A DNA stretch of 64,000 bases. Source: Paraburkholderia bannensis. Lineage in GTDB: Bacteria; Pseudomonadota; Gammaproteobacteria; Burkholderiales; Burkholderiaceae. This document shows positions 33,805-42,790 of this stretch, in pieces (position 1 is the first letter of the stretch; every line of letters starts with the position of its first letter). The stretch spans positions 62,001-126,000 of the forward strand of contig NZ_JACHBW010000014.1 in the NCBI RefSeq assembly GCF_014200455.1, written 5' to 3'. Made by a program: the position numbers and the translations under genes. The notes below the pieces were generated by a model. It was given only the letters and a program-made list of their open reading frames with translations. It had not been told where the DNA came from and did no database searches.

Positions 33805-34120
33805 TCACACGGTCCGGGTCCGCGTCGATCGCCCGCCTCGTCGTTGGACCTGCACGTGATGCGTAAGCGGCGGGCGGTTCTCGAAGTATTGCTGGATGCC
33901 TTTCTCAATCGCATCGGCCATCTTTTGCCGATAGGCGGTGTTCAAAATGCCTTTTCTATTCTTCTGGATTACTGATGAATGCTCTCTCCACCAGAACCGA
34001 CGGAATATCGGGCGCCTTCAGAGCCGCGAATGCCGCCTGCCCGACACCGCTGCCATGCACTTGATTGATCTGGCCAATCTCATCACGCACGAACGCGGCA
34101 TATTTGCGCGAGTCGTTCAT
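33805..34120 (-). pseudogene. C-terminal relic of an N-acetylmuramoyl-L-alanine amidase (AmiC type)
   Basis: The minus strand reads GSGVGQAAFAALKAPDIPSV, LVERAFISNPEE and then stops (TAG). In another frame it continues NTAYRQKMADAIEKGIQQY and FENRPPL. These are consecutive pieces of the Amidase_3 C-terminus (canonical LKAPDIPS-LVE-AFISNP ... AIA-GI--YF---PP). The catalytic N-terminal part is missing, and a frameshift near the SNPEE codons separates the two surviving pieces. It is a clear dead gene in the 890-bp gap between the ClC gene and the ROK regulator. Confidence 0.8.
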
Positions 34121-34517
34121 TCTTCAAGCGCGAGCATAAGACCTTGAGGAGCAACACATACTCGTTGGATAGATGTCGATCGACTGTCTTGATTGATTTT
34201 CCTGCGCTCCACCTTTTAATAACTTGGCATTTCTTATTAATATTCAGACCATCTGGATACGCTGCAAGGTCGCGCGTTGCTCGTGCCAAGTCGACCCTAT
34301 TTGGCGACACCACTCCCCCTATCGAATAATTGACCAAACCAAGATCAAATGCTCACATCTCACCCATCGAGTCGGGATTTACCCCAAGCGAATGAAGGCG
34401 CAAACCCCGCATGAGCGCCTCCAAACCCAGCAACGACAAAGGTTTCAGGCCGATCACCCCGCGCCGGCATGGCACAACGCAGCATCCCCGCTTCTTGACA
34501 TAGACGCCTCCGTCCTC
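34121..34517. other. AT-rich non-coding segment upstream of the ROK operon
   Basis: About 400 bp, visibly poorer in GC than neighbouring genes. No supported gene was found. Short frames on both strands show no family resemblance. It lies between the amidase relic and the palindromic ROK operator and probably holds promoter elements and decayed sequence. Confidence 0.4.
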
Positions 34518-34544
34518 TTAAATAAATCAACTTGATTTATTTAA
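34518..34544. promoter_or_regulatory. Perfect 13-bp inverted-repeat operator of the ROK regulator
   Basis: Arms TTAAATAAATCAA (34518-34530) and TTGATTTATTTAA (34532-34544) flank a single central C. It lies 33 bp before the GTG start of the ROK regulator. AT-rich palindromes of this kind are typical operators of NagC/XylR-type ROK repressors, so autoregulation of the whole ROK-ABC operon is likely. Confidence 0.8.
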
Positions 34545-34577
34545 AGCGGGCCTTCAGGCCCCACCCGGAGGAGACGC

Positions 34578-35870
34578 GTGAGAAGTCCGCATGTGGGCCA
34601 GGGCAGCAATTCGGCCAATGTTCGCCGCTTCAATGAGCGCCTGCTATTGCAGGCGTTGCGGCGCGCCGGCGAAGCCTCGAAGGCCGATCTCGCCCGCCTC
34701 GCGAACCTCACCAGCACGGCGGTGGGCAGCATCATCACCTCGCTGATCCAGAGCGGCCTGATCGAGTTGAGCGGTCGACGCCTGGACGGCGGACGCGGGC
34801 AACCCGCCTCGCTGCTGCGCCTTTCGCCGCGCGGCGCGTTCGCCATCGGCGTGCGTCTGGACCGGACCAATATCGAAACCGTGCTGGTGAACTTCGCGGG
34901 CCAGATGATCGAGCGCCGCTCGCACGACATGCTGTTGCCCGGTCCGGCGCAAGCGCAGGAAATCGTCCAGCACGACATCCGCGAACTATCAGGACTGCTA
35001 GACAAGGAAGAACGCAAGCGTCTCGCCGGCATCGGCGTGGCACAGCCGTACAACCTGGGTAGCTGGCTGCGCGAACTGGGCCTGCCCCACGATACCTTCC
35101 GCGTCTGGAGCGAAGTCGATTTCGCGGGCGAGCTGGGCCGCGCGCTGGCGCTGCCGGTGTTCAGCGAGAACGACGGCAATGCCGCCGCCATCGCCGAAAT
35201 CTTCTACGGTTGCGGGCGTCAACGCGACGATTTCCTCTACCTCTTCCTGGGCCCGGCCATCGGCGGCGGCATTGCGGTGGGCGGCGACTGCGTGCGCGGC
35301 CTGACCGGCAACGCGGGCGATTTCGCGGTGATGCCGGTGCCGCCCAGCACCCTGCCCTCGGCGTACAAGCCCGACGGCAAGTGGGACATCCTTCTGTCGC
35401 GCGCGTCGCTGATCGCGCTGCGCCGGCACCTGCAATATCGCGGCGCGCGCGTCGAAAGCCGCGCCGATATCGAAGGTCATATCGCCAGCGGTCATCCCGC
35501 CGTGGAAGAGTGGCTCGACGACTGCATCGACGCGCTAGCGCCCGCGCTGCGTTCGGCGCTGTGCGTGCTCGACGTGCCCGCCGTGGTGCTGGACGCGGAC
35601 GTGGACGCGGGCCTCATCGACACACTCATGGAGCGGCTGCGCGGGGCCGTCGCGGCCACCGCGCCCGAAGCGAGCGGCACGCCCGAGCTGGTGCGTGGCA
35701 CCTTCGGCCCGGATGCAGGCGCGCTCGGCGCGGCCACGCTGCCGATGTTCTTCAATTTTTCTCCGCGCGCGGGCATCTTGATGGGCGCCGGCGCGCAGAT
35801 GCAGACAACGTCGCAAAACCCAACGCAAATGCTGGCGCAAGCCCAGGAGGTGAGCCATGTCGCGCTCTGA
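34578..35870 (+). CDS. ROK-family transcriptional regulator of the sugar ABC operon
   Basis: 430 aa. The N-terminal winged helix is at about residues 15-75 (FNERLLLQALRRAGEASKAD ... TAVGSIITSLIQSGLIE). A ROK sugar-kinase-like domain follows (AFAIGVRLDRTNIETVLVNF, PVFSENDGNAAAIAEIFYGC, FLGPAIGGGIAVGGD). The C-x-C-x-GC-x-EC zinc motif of many ROK proteins is not visible, as in some FrcR-like regulators. GTG start with GGAGGAG 4 bases upstream. The last 14 bp overlap the ABC ATPase gene, so regulator and transporter share a transcript under the palindrome at 34518. The inducer is probably the transported sugar or polyol. Confidence 0.93.
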   Translation: MRSPHVGQGSNSANVRRFNERLLLQALRRAGEASKADLARLANLTSTAVGSIITSLIQSGLIELSGRRLDGGRGQPASLLRLSPRGAFAIGVRLDRTNIETVLVNFAGQMIERRSHDMLLPGPAQAQEIVQHDIRELSGLLDKEERKRLAGIGVAQPYNLGSWLRELGLPHDTFRVWSEVDFAGELGRALALPVFSENDGNAAAIAEIFYGCGRQRDDFLYLFLGPAIGGGIAVGGDCVRGLTGNAGDFAVMPVPPSTLPSAYKPDGKWDILLSRASLIALRRHLQYRGARVESRADIEGHIASGHPAVEEWLDDCIDALAPALRSALCVLDVPAVVLDADVDAGLIDTLMERLRGAVAATAPEASGTPELVRGTFGPDAGALGAATLPMFFNFSPRAGILMGAGAQMQTTSQNPTQMLAQAQEVSHVAL

Positions 35871-37410
35871 GTCGACGCCCCCGCTGCTGGAAATGCGGGG
35901 CATCAGCAAGACCTTTCCCGGCGTGCGCGCGCTCGACAATGTGCGCCTCTCGGTCTGGCCCGGCGAGATCCATTCGCTGATGGGCGAGAACGGTGCGGGC
36001 AAGTCCACGCTCATGAAGATTCTCTCGGGCGCTTACCAGGCCGATCCGGGCGGCGAAATCCTGCTCGACGGCCAGGCCGTGTTGATCGACGGACCGCTAG
36101 CCGCGCGCGAACTGGGCGTGGCCGTGATCTATCAGGAGCTGAGCCTTGCGCCCAATCTGAGCGTGGCCGAAAACATCTATGCGGGCCGCGAGCTGCGCAA
36201 AGGCGGCCGCCGCTTCGGCATGGTCGACCGCGCGGCGATGGAGCGCGGCAGCGAGGACGTGCTCACGCGTCTGGGCGCGACCTTTGGGCCAACCACGCTG
36301 GTGGGTTCGCTGTCGATCGCCGAACGCCAGCTGGTGGAAATCGCGCGCGCCGTGCATACCAAAGCGCGCATCATCGTGATGGACGAACCCACCACGCCGC
36401 TCTCCTCGCGCGAAACCGAACGTCTTTTCAAGCTGATTCTGCAACTGCGCGAGGAAGGCCTCGCGATCATCTACATCAGCCATCGCATGGCCGAGATTTA
36501 CGAGCTGTCCGACCGCGTTTCGGTGCTGCGCGACGGCAGCTACGTCGGCACGCTGATGCGCGAGGAACTCAGCGCGGAAAGCCTCGTCGGCATGATGGTG
36601 GGCCGCGATATTTCGGGGTTCTACAAAAAGGCCCACGCGCCTTACGATCCGGGCAAGGTGGTATTGACCGTGCGCGACGTTGCCGACGGCAAACGCGTGC
36701 GCGGCTGCAGTCTCGATCTGCATGCGGGAGAAGTGCTCGGCATCGCGGGGCTGGTTGGCGCGGGCCGGACGGAACTGGCGCGCCTGATCTTCGGCGCGGA
36801 ACCGCGCGCACGCGGCGAGATTGCTATCGACGGTCGCACCCTTGCCGTGCATACGCCGCGCGATGCCATCGACGCGGGCCTCGTCTATCTGACCGAAGAC
36901 CGCAAGCATCAAGGCCTGTTTCTCGACATGAGCGTGCGCGACAACATCAACGTCGCCGTGGCCGGACGCGATGCGCGCTTTGGCGTGCTCGATCTCGCAC
37001 GCGGCTCGGCCCGCGCAAAGGATTCGATTCGCGCGCTGTCGATTCGCGTACCCAGCCCGCGCGTCAATGTGGGTGCGCTCTCGGGCGGCAATCAGCAGAA
37101 GGTGCTGCTTTCGCGCCTGCTGGAAACCAGGCCGCGCGTGCTGATCCTCGATGAGCCGACTCGCGGCGTCGATATTGGTGCGAAGTCGGAGATCTACCGC
37201 ATCATCAACGACCTCGCCAAAGCCGGCGTGGGCATCATCGTGATTTCGAGCGAGCTGCCCGAGATCATCGGCGTGGCCGATCGCGTGCTCGTCATGCGAG
37301 AAGGCGAATTCGCCGGAGAGCTGGGCGGCTATACCGGCAAGCCCATTGGCCAGGAAGCCATCATCGAACTCGCCACCGGCTCGCGGGGCGCGCTGGACGA
37401 AGCCGCCTGA
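35857..37410 (+). CDS. Sugar ABC transporter ATP-binding protein (RbsA/FrcA-type, two ABC cassettes)
   Basis: 517 aa with two fused nucleotide-binding domains. The first has Walker A GENGAGKST near residue 45, a signature-like LSIAERQLVEIARA and Walker B IIVMDEPTT. The second has a degenerate Walker A (AGLVGAGRTEL), the signature LSGGNQQKVLLSRLLE and Walker B VLILDEPTRGVD. This is the carbohydrate uptake transporter-2 (CUT2) design. AGGAGG lies 7 bases before the ATG inside the end of the ROK gene. It powers the permease at 37491-38534. Confidence 0.95.
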   Translation: MSRSESTPPLLEMRGISKTFPGVRALDNVRLSVWPGEIHSLMGENGAGKSTLMKILSGAYQADPGGEILLDGQAVLIDGPLAARELGVAVIYQELSLAPNLSVAENIYAGRELRKGGRRFGMVDRAAMERGSEDVLTRLGATFGPTTLVGSLSIAERQLVEIARAVHTKARIIVMDEPTTPLSSRETERLFKLILQLREEGLAIIYISHRMAEIYELSDRVSVLRDGSYVGTLMREELSAESLVGMMVGRDISGFYKKAHAPYDPGKVVLTVRDVADGKRVRGCSLDLHAGEVLGIAGLVGAGRTELARLIFGAEPRARGEIAIDGRTLAVHTPRDAIDAGLVYLTEDRKHQGLFLDMSVRDNINVAVAGRDARFGVLDLARGSARAKDSIRALSIRVPSPRVNVGALSGGNQQKVLLSRLLETRPRVLILDEPTRGVDIGAKSEIYRIINDLAKAGVGIIVISSELPEIIGVADRVLVMREGEFAGELGGYTGKPIGQEAIIELATGSRGALDEAA

Positions 37411-37490
37411 CACACGGCTGGCGGCATCGAAACACCTAAAAGACGAACGCAGCACGCACCCGTCGAAGAGATATTGAGGAGCACGACATC

Positions 37491-38534
37491 ATGAAGAACA
37501 TTATTCCCCGCCACGGCGTCGCGGCCAATGCCACACAAGCGGCGCAAGGCACGCAGTCCACGCGCAGCCAGGCCATCGACGGCCATCGCGCGCGTATGAA
37601 ATCCATCATGCGCACCGCCGGCATGCTGCCGGTGCTGGTGCTGCTATGCATCGGCTTCGGCCTGCTCAACGACGGCTTCTTCACCTTCGAGAATCTGTCG
37701 ATCGTCACGCAGCAGGCCTCGATCAATATCGTGCTTGCCGCGGGCATGACGTTCGTGATTCTCACGGGCGGCATCGATCTTTCGGTGGGCTCGATTCTCG
37801 CCGCTGCCGCCGTCGCCGCCATGCTCGGTTCGACCATTGCGGGCATGGGCTGGCTCGGCATTCCGGCTGCGCTGGGCGTGGGCTTGGGCTTCGGCGTCAT
37901 CAACGGCGCGCTGATTTCCCTGCTGCGCCTGCCGCCGTTTATCGTCACGCTCGGCTCGCTCACGGCGGTGCGCGGCATCGCGCGTCTGATGGGCCACGAC
38001 ACCACGATCTTCAACCCGCAACTGTCGTTCGCGTTTATCGGCAACGGCTCGGTGCTCGGCGTGCCCTGGCTCGTGATCATCGCGCTCGTGGTGGTGGCCG
38101 CTTCGTGGTTCGTGCTGCGCCGTACCGTGCTCGGCCTGCATATTTACTCGGTGGGCGGCAATCCGGAAGCGGCGCGCCTCTCGGGCATCAAGGTCTGGGC
38201 GATCGAAATGTTTGTCTATGCCGTCTCGGGGCTGCTCGCTGGCCTCGGCGCGGTGATGTCGGCGGCGCGCCTCTACGCGGCAAACGGTTTGCAACTGGGT
38301 CAGTCGTATGAGCTCGACGCCATCGCGGCCGTGATTCTGGGCGGCACGAGCTTCGTGGGCGGCGTGGGTTCGATCGTCGGCACGCTGATCGGCGCGCTCA
38401 TCATCGCGGTGCTCACCAACGGCCTCGTGCTGCTGGGTGTATCGGACATCTGGCAATACATCATCAAGGGTCTGGTGATCGTCGGCGCGGTGGCGCTCGA
38501 CCGTTATCGCCAGCGCGGCTCCGCTCGCACCTGA
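37491..38534 (+). CDS. Sugar ABC transporter permease (RbsC/FrcC-type)
   Basis: 347 aa. A hydrophilic N-terminal tail of about 35 residues is followed by 8-10 membrane segments of the BPD_transp_2 family. The motif ILTGGIDLSVGSILAAAAV is at about 85-103. The conserved coupling loop reads HIYSVGGNPEAARLSGI, and the late motif is AAVILGGTSFVGGVGSIVGT. AGGAG precedes the ATG by 8 bases. 80 bp separate it from the ATPase gene. Second component of the ROK-controlled CUT2 importer. Confidence 0.95.
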   Translation: MKNIIPRHGVAANATQAAQGTQSTRSQAIDGHRARMKSIMRTAGMLPVLVLLCIGFGLLNDGFFTFENLSIVTQQASINIVLAAGMTFVILTGGIDLSVGSILAAAAVAAMLGSTIAGMGWLGIPAALGVGLGFGVINGALISLLRLPPFIVTLGSLTAVRGIARLMGHDTTIFNPQLSFAFIGNGSVLGVPWLVIIALVVVAASWFVLRRTVLGLHIYSVGGNPEAARLSGIKVWAIEMFVYAVSGLLAGLGAVMSAARLYAANGLQLGQSYELDAIAAVILGGTSFVGGVGSIVGTLIGALIIAVLTNGLVLLGVSDIWQYIIKGLVIVGAVALDRYRQRGSART

Positions 38535-38637
38535 AACGCTTTACCCAAAAACATCAACGGATTAAAACCGCGGGCGCAAGCGGTCCTCCTGCGCCCGCCC
38601 TGCACGACACTAACAGGACCTCTCTGGAGACATGTTC

Positions 38638-39582
38638 ATGTTCAAGAAAAAGACTCTGCTCGCCGCTGCCGCTCTGACGATGGGATTCGCGCTCCAGGGC
38701 GCGCATGCCGCCGACAAGCAATTGAAGTCGATCGGCATCACCGTGGGTTCGCTTGGCAATCCTTACTTCGTGACCATCGTGCAGGGCGCGGAAGCCAAGG
38801 CGAAACAGATCAATCCGAACGCCAAAGTCACGGCCGTTTCCGCCGACTACGATCTGAACAAGCAGTTCACGCAGATCGACAACTTCATTTCGGCGCATGT
38901 GGACATGATTCTGTTGAACGCGTCCGATCCGAAGGCGATCGAGCCCGCTGTGCGCAAGGCGCGCGCCGCCGGCATCGTGGTGGTGGCCGTGGACGTGAGC
39001 GCAGCGGGCGCGGACGCCACCGTGCAGACCGATAACGTGAAGGCCGGTGAAATCTCCTGCGAATTTCTCTCGAAGAAGATCAACGGCAAGGGCAACGTGA
39101 TTATCGAAAATGGCCCGCAGGTTTCCGCGGTGATCGATCGCGTGAACGGCTGCAAGCAGGTGCTCGCGAAATCGCCGGGCATCAAGGTGCTCTCCGACGA
39201 TCAGGACGGCAAAGGTTCGCGCGAAGGCGGCATGAACGCGATGCAGGGTTATCTGACGCGCTTCCCGCAAGTGGCGGGCGTGTTCACCATCAACGATCCG
39301 CAGGCCGTGGGCAGCGATCTGGCTGCGAAGCAACTGCATCGCAGCAATATCGTGATTACGTCGGTGGACGGCGCACCCGATATCGAATCGGCTCTCAAGA
39401 CGGATACGCTGGTGCAGGCTTCGGCAAGCCAGGACCCGTGGAAGATGGCGCAAACGGCGGTGAGCGTGGGCTACGACATCATGAACGGCAAGAAGCCCGC
39501 CAATCCGCTGATCCAGATGACGCCGCAACTCGTGACGCGCGATAACGTGGGCAGCTACAAGGGCTGGTCGTCGCAGCATTAA
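38638..39582 (+). CDS. Periplasmic sugar-binding protein of the CUT2 transporter
   Basis: 314 aa from the ATG at 38638. A second ATG two codons earlier (38632) is only 2 bases from GGAG, so the later one is favoured. Signal peptide KKKTLLAAAALTMGFALQG with cleavage near AHA-AD. The type I periplasmic-binding fold follows (GSLGNPYFVTIVQGAEAKAK, DMILLNASDPKAIEPAVRKA, GVFTINDPQAVGSDLAAKQL). Ligand specificity (ribose, fructose, xylose, polyol) cannot be read from sequence. Last gene of the operon, followed by a strong terminator. Confidence 0.92.
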   Translation: MFKKKTLLAAAALTMGFALQGAHAADKQLKSIGITVGSLGNPYFVTIVQGAEAKAKQINPNAKVTAVSADYDLNKQFTQIDNFISAHVDMILLNASDPKAIEPAVRKARAAGIVVVAVDVSAAGADATVQTDNVKAGEISCEFLSKKINGKGNVIIENGPQVSAVIDRVNGCKQVLAKSPGIKVLSDDQDGKGSREGGMNAMQGYLTRFPQVAGVFTINDPQAVGSDLAAKQLHRSNIVITSVDGAPDIESALKTDTLVQASASQDPWKMAQTAVSVGYDIMNGKKPANPLIQMTPQLVTRDNVGSYKGWSSQH

Positions 39583-39611
39583 GCGCGGCGCGGGTCGAAG
39601 GTTTTACGCAA

Positions 39612-39638
39612 AAAGGGCGGCTTTCATAGCCGCCCTTT
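39612..39638. terminator. Terminator between the sugar ABC operon and the convergent ssuA-like gene
   Basis: Perfect 11-bp stem AAAGGGCGGCT/AGCCGCCCTTT around a TTCAT loop, 30 bp after the binding-protein stop. A/T runs on both sides make it usable in both directions, ending the ABC operon and the convergent gene at 39677-40636. Confidence 0.85.
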
Positions 39639-39646
39639 CGTTATTC

Positions 39647-39679
39647 CCGCAGCTTTACCGCAGTTTTACCGCAGCTTTA
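39647..39679. repeat. Three tandem 11-bp repeats at the end of the ssuA-like gene
   Basis: CCGCAGCTTTA, CCGCAGTTTTA, CCGCAGCTTTA occur head to tail. The last copy includes the stop codon of the minus-strand gene. They are probably a slippage product; no function is evident. Confidence 0.7.
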
Positions 39680-40636
39680 CGACAGCACCGCATCCTTCGT
39701 CGTCACGCGGCGCGGAATGATCTTGAGATCATAGAACGTATCGGCGATCTTCTGCTGTTCCGCGATGACGCCCGCGGCGATCGGCCGGTATTCATGCGCG
39801 TAGTGCGAAAGACCAATCTGAATCGTTGCGGCGTCAAGCCCCTGAATCGGCGCGAGTTTCGCGGCGGCGGCGGCCGGATTCGCACGCACCCACTGCCCCG
39901 TCTTGCCGAGTTCGTCCAGCGCGACATTGAGCGCGTCCTTGCGCTTGATGGCAAATTCGCGCTGGCTCAGGAAGAACTGATGATGGCTGGCCACGCCGCT
40001 CGCGTCCGCCAGCAGTCGTGCGCCGTCCTGCGATTCCACTGCTGCGAGGAACGGGTCCCACACGGCCCAGGCGTCGATCGAGCCGCTTTGCAGCGCCGCG
40101 CGCGCATCGGCGGGTGCAAGGTACACGGGCTGAATATCGGTCAGCGCGATGCCGTGCTTTTGCAGCAGCGCGACGATAAACCAGTGCACGTCCGAACCGC
40201 GATTGAAGCCGATTTTCTTGCCCTTGAGGTCGGCGACCGATTTGATCGGCGACTGCTTCGCGACCACCACGCCTTCCGCGTGCGGCGTCGGCAATTCATA
40301 GGCCGTGTAGACGAAATCCGCGCCTGCGGCCTGCGCGAACACAGGCGGTGCTTCACCCACATAACCGAAGTCGATCGCCCCCACATTCAGCCCTTCGAGC
40401 AATTGCGGGCCTGCCGGGAATTCGGTCCACGAGACCTTGATGCCTTGCGGCGCGAGGCGCTGTTCGAGCGTGCCGCTGGCCTTGAGCAGCACGAGCGTGC
40501 TTGCGGCTTTCTGATAGCCGATACGGAATTGATCGGGTTGATATTTGGCCCAGGCAGGCAGCGCGGCGCCGGCGAGCGTGGCGCCAAGCGCGGCGAGCAG
40601 GGTGCGGCGACGTTCAAAGCGAATAGGGTTATTCAT
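39677..40636 (-). CDS. Aliphatic-sulfonate/nitrate-type ABC substrate-binding protein (SsuA-like), orphan
   Basis: 319 aa. A twin-arginine-like signal (RRRTLLAALGATLAGAALPAWA) is followed by the SsuA/TauA periplasmic fold: FRIGYQKAASTLVLLKASGT, LNVGAIDFGYVGEAPPVFAQ, VADLKGKKIGFNRGSDVHWF and GSIDAWAVWDPFLAAVE. The usual ssuB and ssuC transport genes and the monooxygenase ssuD are not nearby, so it must share a transporter encoded elsewhere or be a scavenging relic. It is convergent with the sugar ABC operon. Likely ligands are alkanesulfonates or related organosulfur compounds. Confidence 0.85.
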   Translation of the reverse strand: MNNPIRFERRRTLLAALGATLAGAALPAWAKYQPDQFRIGYQKAASTLVLLKASGTLEQRLAPQGIKVSWTEFPAGPQLLEGLNVGAIDFGYVGEAPPVFAQAAGADFVYTAYELPTPHAEGVVVAKQSPIKSVADLKGKKIGFNRGSDVHWFIVALLQKHGIALTDIQPVYLAPADARAALQSGSIDAWAVWDPFLAAVESQDGARLLADASGVASHHQFFLSQREFAIKRKDALNVALDELGKTGQWVRANPAAAAAKLAPIQGLDAATIQIGLSHYAHEYRPIAAGVIAEQQKIADTFYDLKIIPRRVTTKDAVLS

Positions 40637-40782
40637 GGCTAAAGCGTAGCGTGACAGTGCAATGGAAGGTGCAAAAAATGCTACCTGTCACGCCGCATGA
40701 GCAGAAGTAACGAATCGCGCTAAGCAAATGACGCTGCGGGGATAGCGGTTTCGACGTTAATGCGCCGGATACAGCAAACGCG

Positions 40783-42651
40783 TCAAACGCACTCGATACG
40801 GTTGCGGCCGCCCTTCTTCGCGCGATAGAGCGCGACGTCGCTGCGCGAGAGCGTGATCTCGGCGCTGGCGTCATCGACCCGCAACGGCGTCACGCCAATG
40901 CTCACCGTGAGCGCCACCGCGCCTTCCTGCGCGCGCAGCGGCGCCTGCGCGATGCAGTCCTGAATGCGGCGCGCGACGATGCACGCGCCGTCCAAATCCG
41001 CGCCGCTGAGCAGGATCGCAAACTCCTCGCCGCCGATGCGCCCCGCCACGTCGCCACCATGCAGATGGTTGCGCAGCACATCGGCAAAATGGCGCAGCGC
41101 TTCGTCGCCGACCGCATGGCCGAAGCGGTCGTTGATCGATTTGAAGTGATCGAGGTCGCACATCATCAGCGCGCATTGCGGGCTGCCCGTGCGCCGCAAC
41201 AGCACGAGTTGCGCGTCGAGACGGGACATGAAATGTCGCCGGTTCGCGAGGCGCGTGAGGCCGTCGGTCGTGGCAAATTCCTGCAATTCGGCTTCGATGC
41301 GCTTGCGTTCCGTGACATCCGTGATGAAGCCGTGCCAGACCGTCGATCCATCGTCGCGGCGTTGCGGCCGCGCATCGCCCTGACGCCAGCGCAGTCCTTG
41401 CTGTGGCAGCCGCACGCGATATTCCAGATGCCAGGGCGCGAGCGTGGCCGCCGATTCCGCGAGCGAGGCGCGCCAGGCGTCGATATCGTCGGGATGGATC
41501 AGCGCGTCGATGCCGGCGGCGTCGCTGGCCACCTGCTCCGGCGTCAACTCGTAGATCTCGCGGATGCCCGCACTGGCGTACGGAAACGAGGTGTGCCCGT
41601 CGGGCTCCCGGCGACACTGGAACACGAGACCCGGCACTTCATTGGTGAGATTGGTGATCAGATTGACCGATTCGCGCAGGCGTTCGGCCATTTCGCGCAT
41701 CGAGGTCACGTCGGTCGAGGTGCCCACCATGCGCAGTGCGCGGCCATCGGCATCGCGCGCCGTGACCTTGCCGCGGCTGCAGATCCATTTATAGCTGCCG
41801 TCCTTGCAGCGGATGCGGTGTTCGACTTCGTACTGGTCGGTTTTGCCCTCGAAGTGCGCCTGCATGGTCGCCTGGACGTAGGCGAGGTCTTCGGGATGCA
41901 GACGAAGATAGCTGTCTTCAATGCGGCTCGTGATTTCGTCCTCGGCGTAACCGAGCATCGCCTTCCAGCCCTTCGAATAGCGGATCTCGCCCGTCACCAC
42001 GTTGCGGTCCCAGATGCCCGTGCCACTGCCCGCGATCGCCAGCGCCAGCAGCCGTTCGCGCTCGCGCAGCGAGGCCAGTTCGGCGTGCAGGTCCGTTTCG
42101 GTCTGACTTGTCTCGCGCGTCTTGTCGGAAGGCGTCGTAAGCGCGGCGATCATGCTAGCGAAGTCGTCGAGGCTGGCGCGCTGCGCCGCCGTCAGTTCGC
42201 GCGGCGCGGGGTCGAGCAGACACAGACTGCCCAGCGCATCGCCGTTCGGGCCGGTGAGCGGCCAGGCGGCCACGAAGCGGTATGGCAGCGCGCTGACGCG
42301 TGACAGACATGCCTGCCACGCAGGGTCGGAGCCCAGATCGTTGACGACGAGCGGCGCGCCACTCCCTTCACTCGAATGACGATCATTGATGCGCTTCAGT
42401 TCCTGCAGCGCCTCGCACAACGTCGCATCCACGCCCGCGCCCAGCCGCTCGCGCCCGTCCACAGTGGCGCCGGGCAACAGGCAGGCGGCAGCCACGCCAA
42501 AATGACGGGCTGCCAGCCGCATCAGCGCGTCCAGCAATGGATCGCCTTCGGCCCGACCCACCCGCCCGTCGTTGCGCGAACCACGACCGGGCGCGACCGC
42601 AGGGACAGGCGGCGCAAGCGCGGCTTCGGCAGGCGACGGAGTGGCAGACAT
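40783..42651 (-). CDS. GAF-PAS-PAS-GGDEF diguanylate cyclase
   Basis: 622 aa, no membrane segment. A GAF domain is at about residues 30-170 (HSSEGSGAPLVVNDLGSDPA, FVAAWPLTGPNGDALGSLCL), followed by a short coil. The first PAS/PAC is at about 200-320 (GSGTGIWDRNVVTGEIRYSK, CKDGSYKWICSRGKVTARDA), the second at about 335-455, and GGDEF at about 460-620 with the active-site motif GGEEF in RIGGEEFAILL. The residues five before GGEEF read HGGD rather than RxxD, so the inhibitory c-di-GMP site is absent. It probably makes c-di-GMP in response to a soluble or redox signal. Monocistronic. Confidence 0.92.
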   Translation of the reverse strand: MSATPSPAEAALAPPVPAVAPGRGSRNDGRVGRAEGDPLLDALMRLAARHFGVAAACLLPGATVDGRERLGAGVDATLCEALQELKRINDRHSSEGSGAPLVVNDLGSDPAWQACLSRVSALPYRFVAAWPLTGPNGDALGSLCLLDPAPRELTAAQRASLDDFASMIAALTTPSDKTRETSQTETDLHAELASLRERERLLALAIAGSGTGIWDRNVVTGEIRYSKGWKAMLGYAEDEITSRIEDSYLRLHPEDLAYVQATMQAHFEGKTDQYEVEHRIRCKDGSYKWICSRGKVTARDADGRALRMVGTSTDVTSMREMAERLRESVNLITNLTNEVPGLVFQCRREPDGHTSFPYASAGIREIYELTPEQVASDAAGIDALIHPDDIDAWRASLAESAATLAPWHLEYRVRLPQQGLRWRQGDARPQRRDDGSTVWHGFITDVTERKRIEAELQEFATTDGLTRLANRRHFMSRLDAQLVLLRRTGSPQCALMMCDLDHFKSINDRFGHAVGDEALRHFADVLRNHLHGGDVAGRIGGEEFAILLSGADLDGACIVARRIQDCIAQAPLRAQEGAVALTVSIGVTPLRVDDASAEITLSRSDVALYRAKKGGRNRIECV

Positions 42652-42790
42652 GACACGCGTTCAGGCTGAGGAATCGAGCGGCTAGTATATAGCGCGCGAA
42701 ATTAACCGCAATGCATGATCCGTCGGCAAAAAAATCATCAAAAAATCGGTTGCATTAAAGGCGATTTAAAGGCTGGACGATTCAGCGGTG

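Noticed and set aside
35210..35980. Plus-strand frame overlapping the ROK gene
   Set aside because: Out-of-frame, arginine-rich shadow of the ROK regulator and start of the ATPase gene.
36097..37455. Long antisense open frame opposite the sugar ABC ATPase
   Set aside because: It is the shadow of a GC-rich gene. The plus strand has Walker A, signature and Walker B motifs, and the antisense translation is His/Arg/Ala-rich with no family features.
41059..42303. 414-codon plus-strand frame opposite the GGDEF protein
   Set aside because: Codon-bias shadow of the minus-strand gene, which has GAF, PAS and GGEEF motifs.
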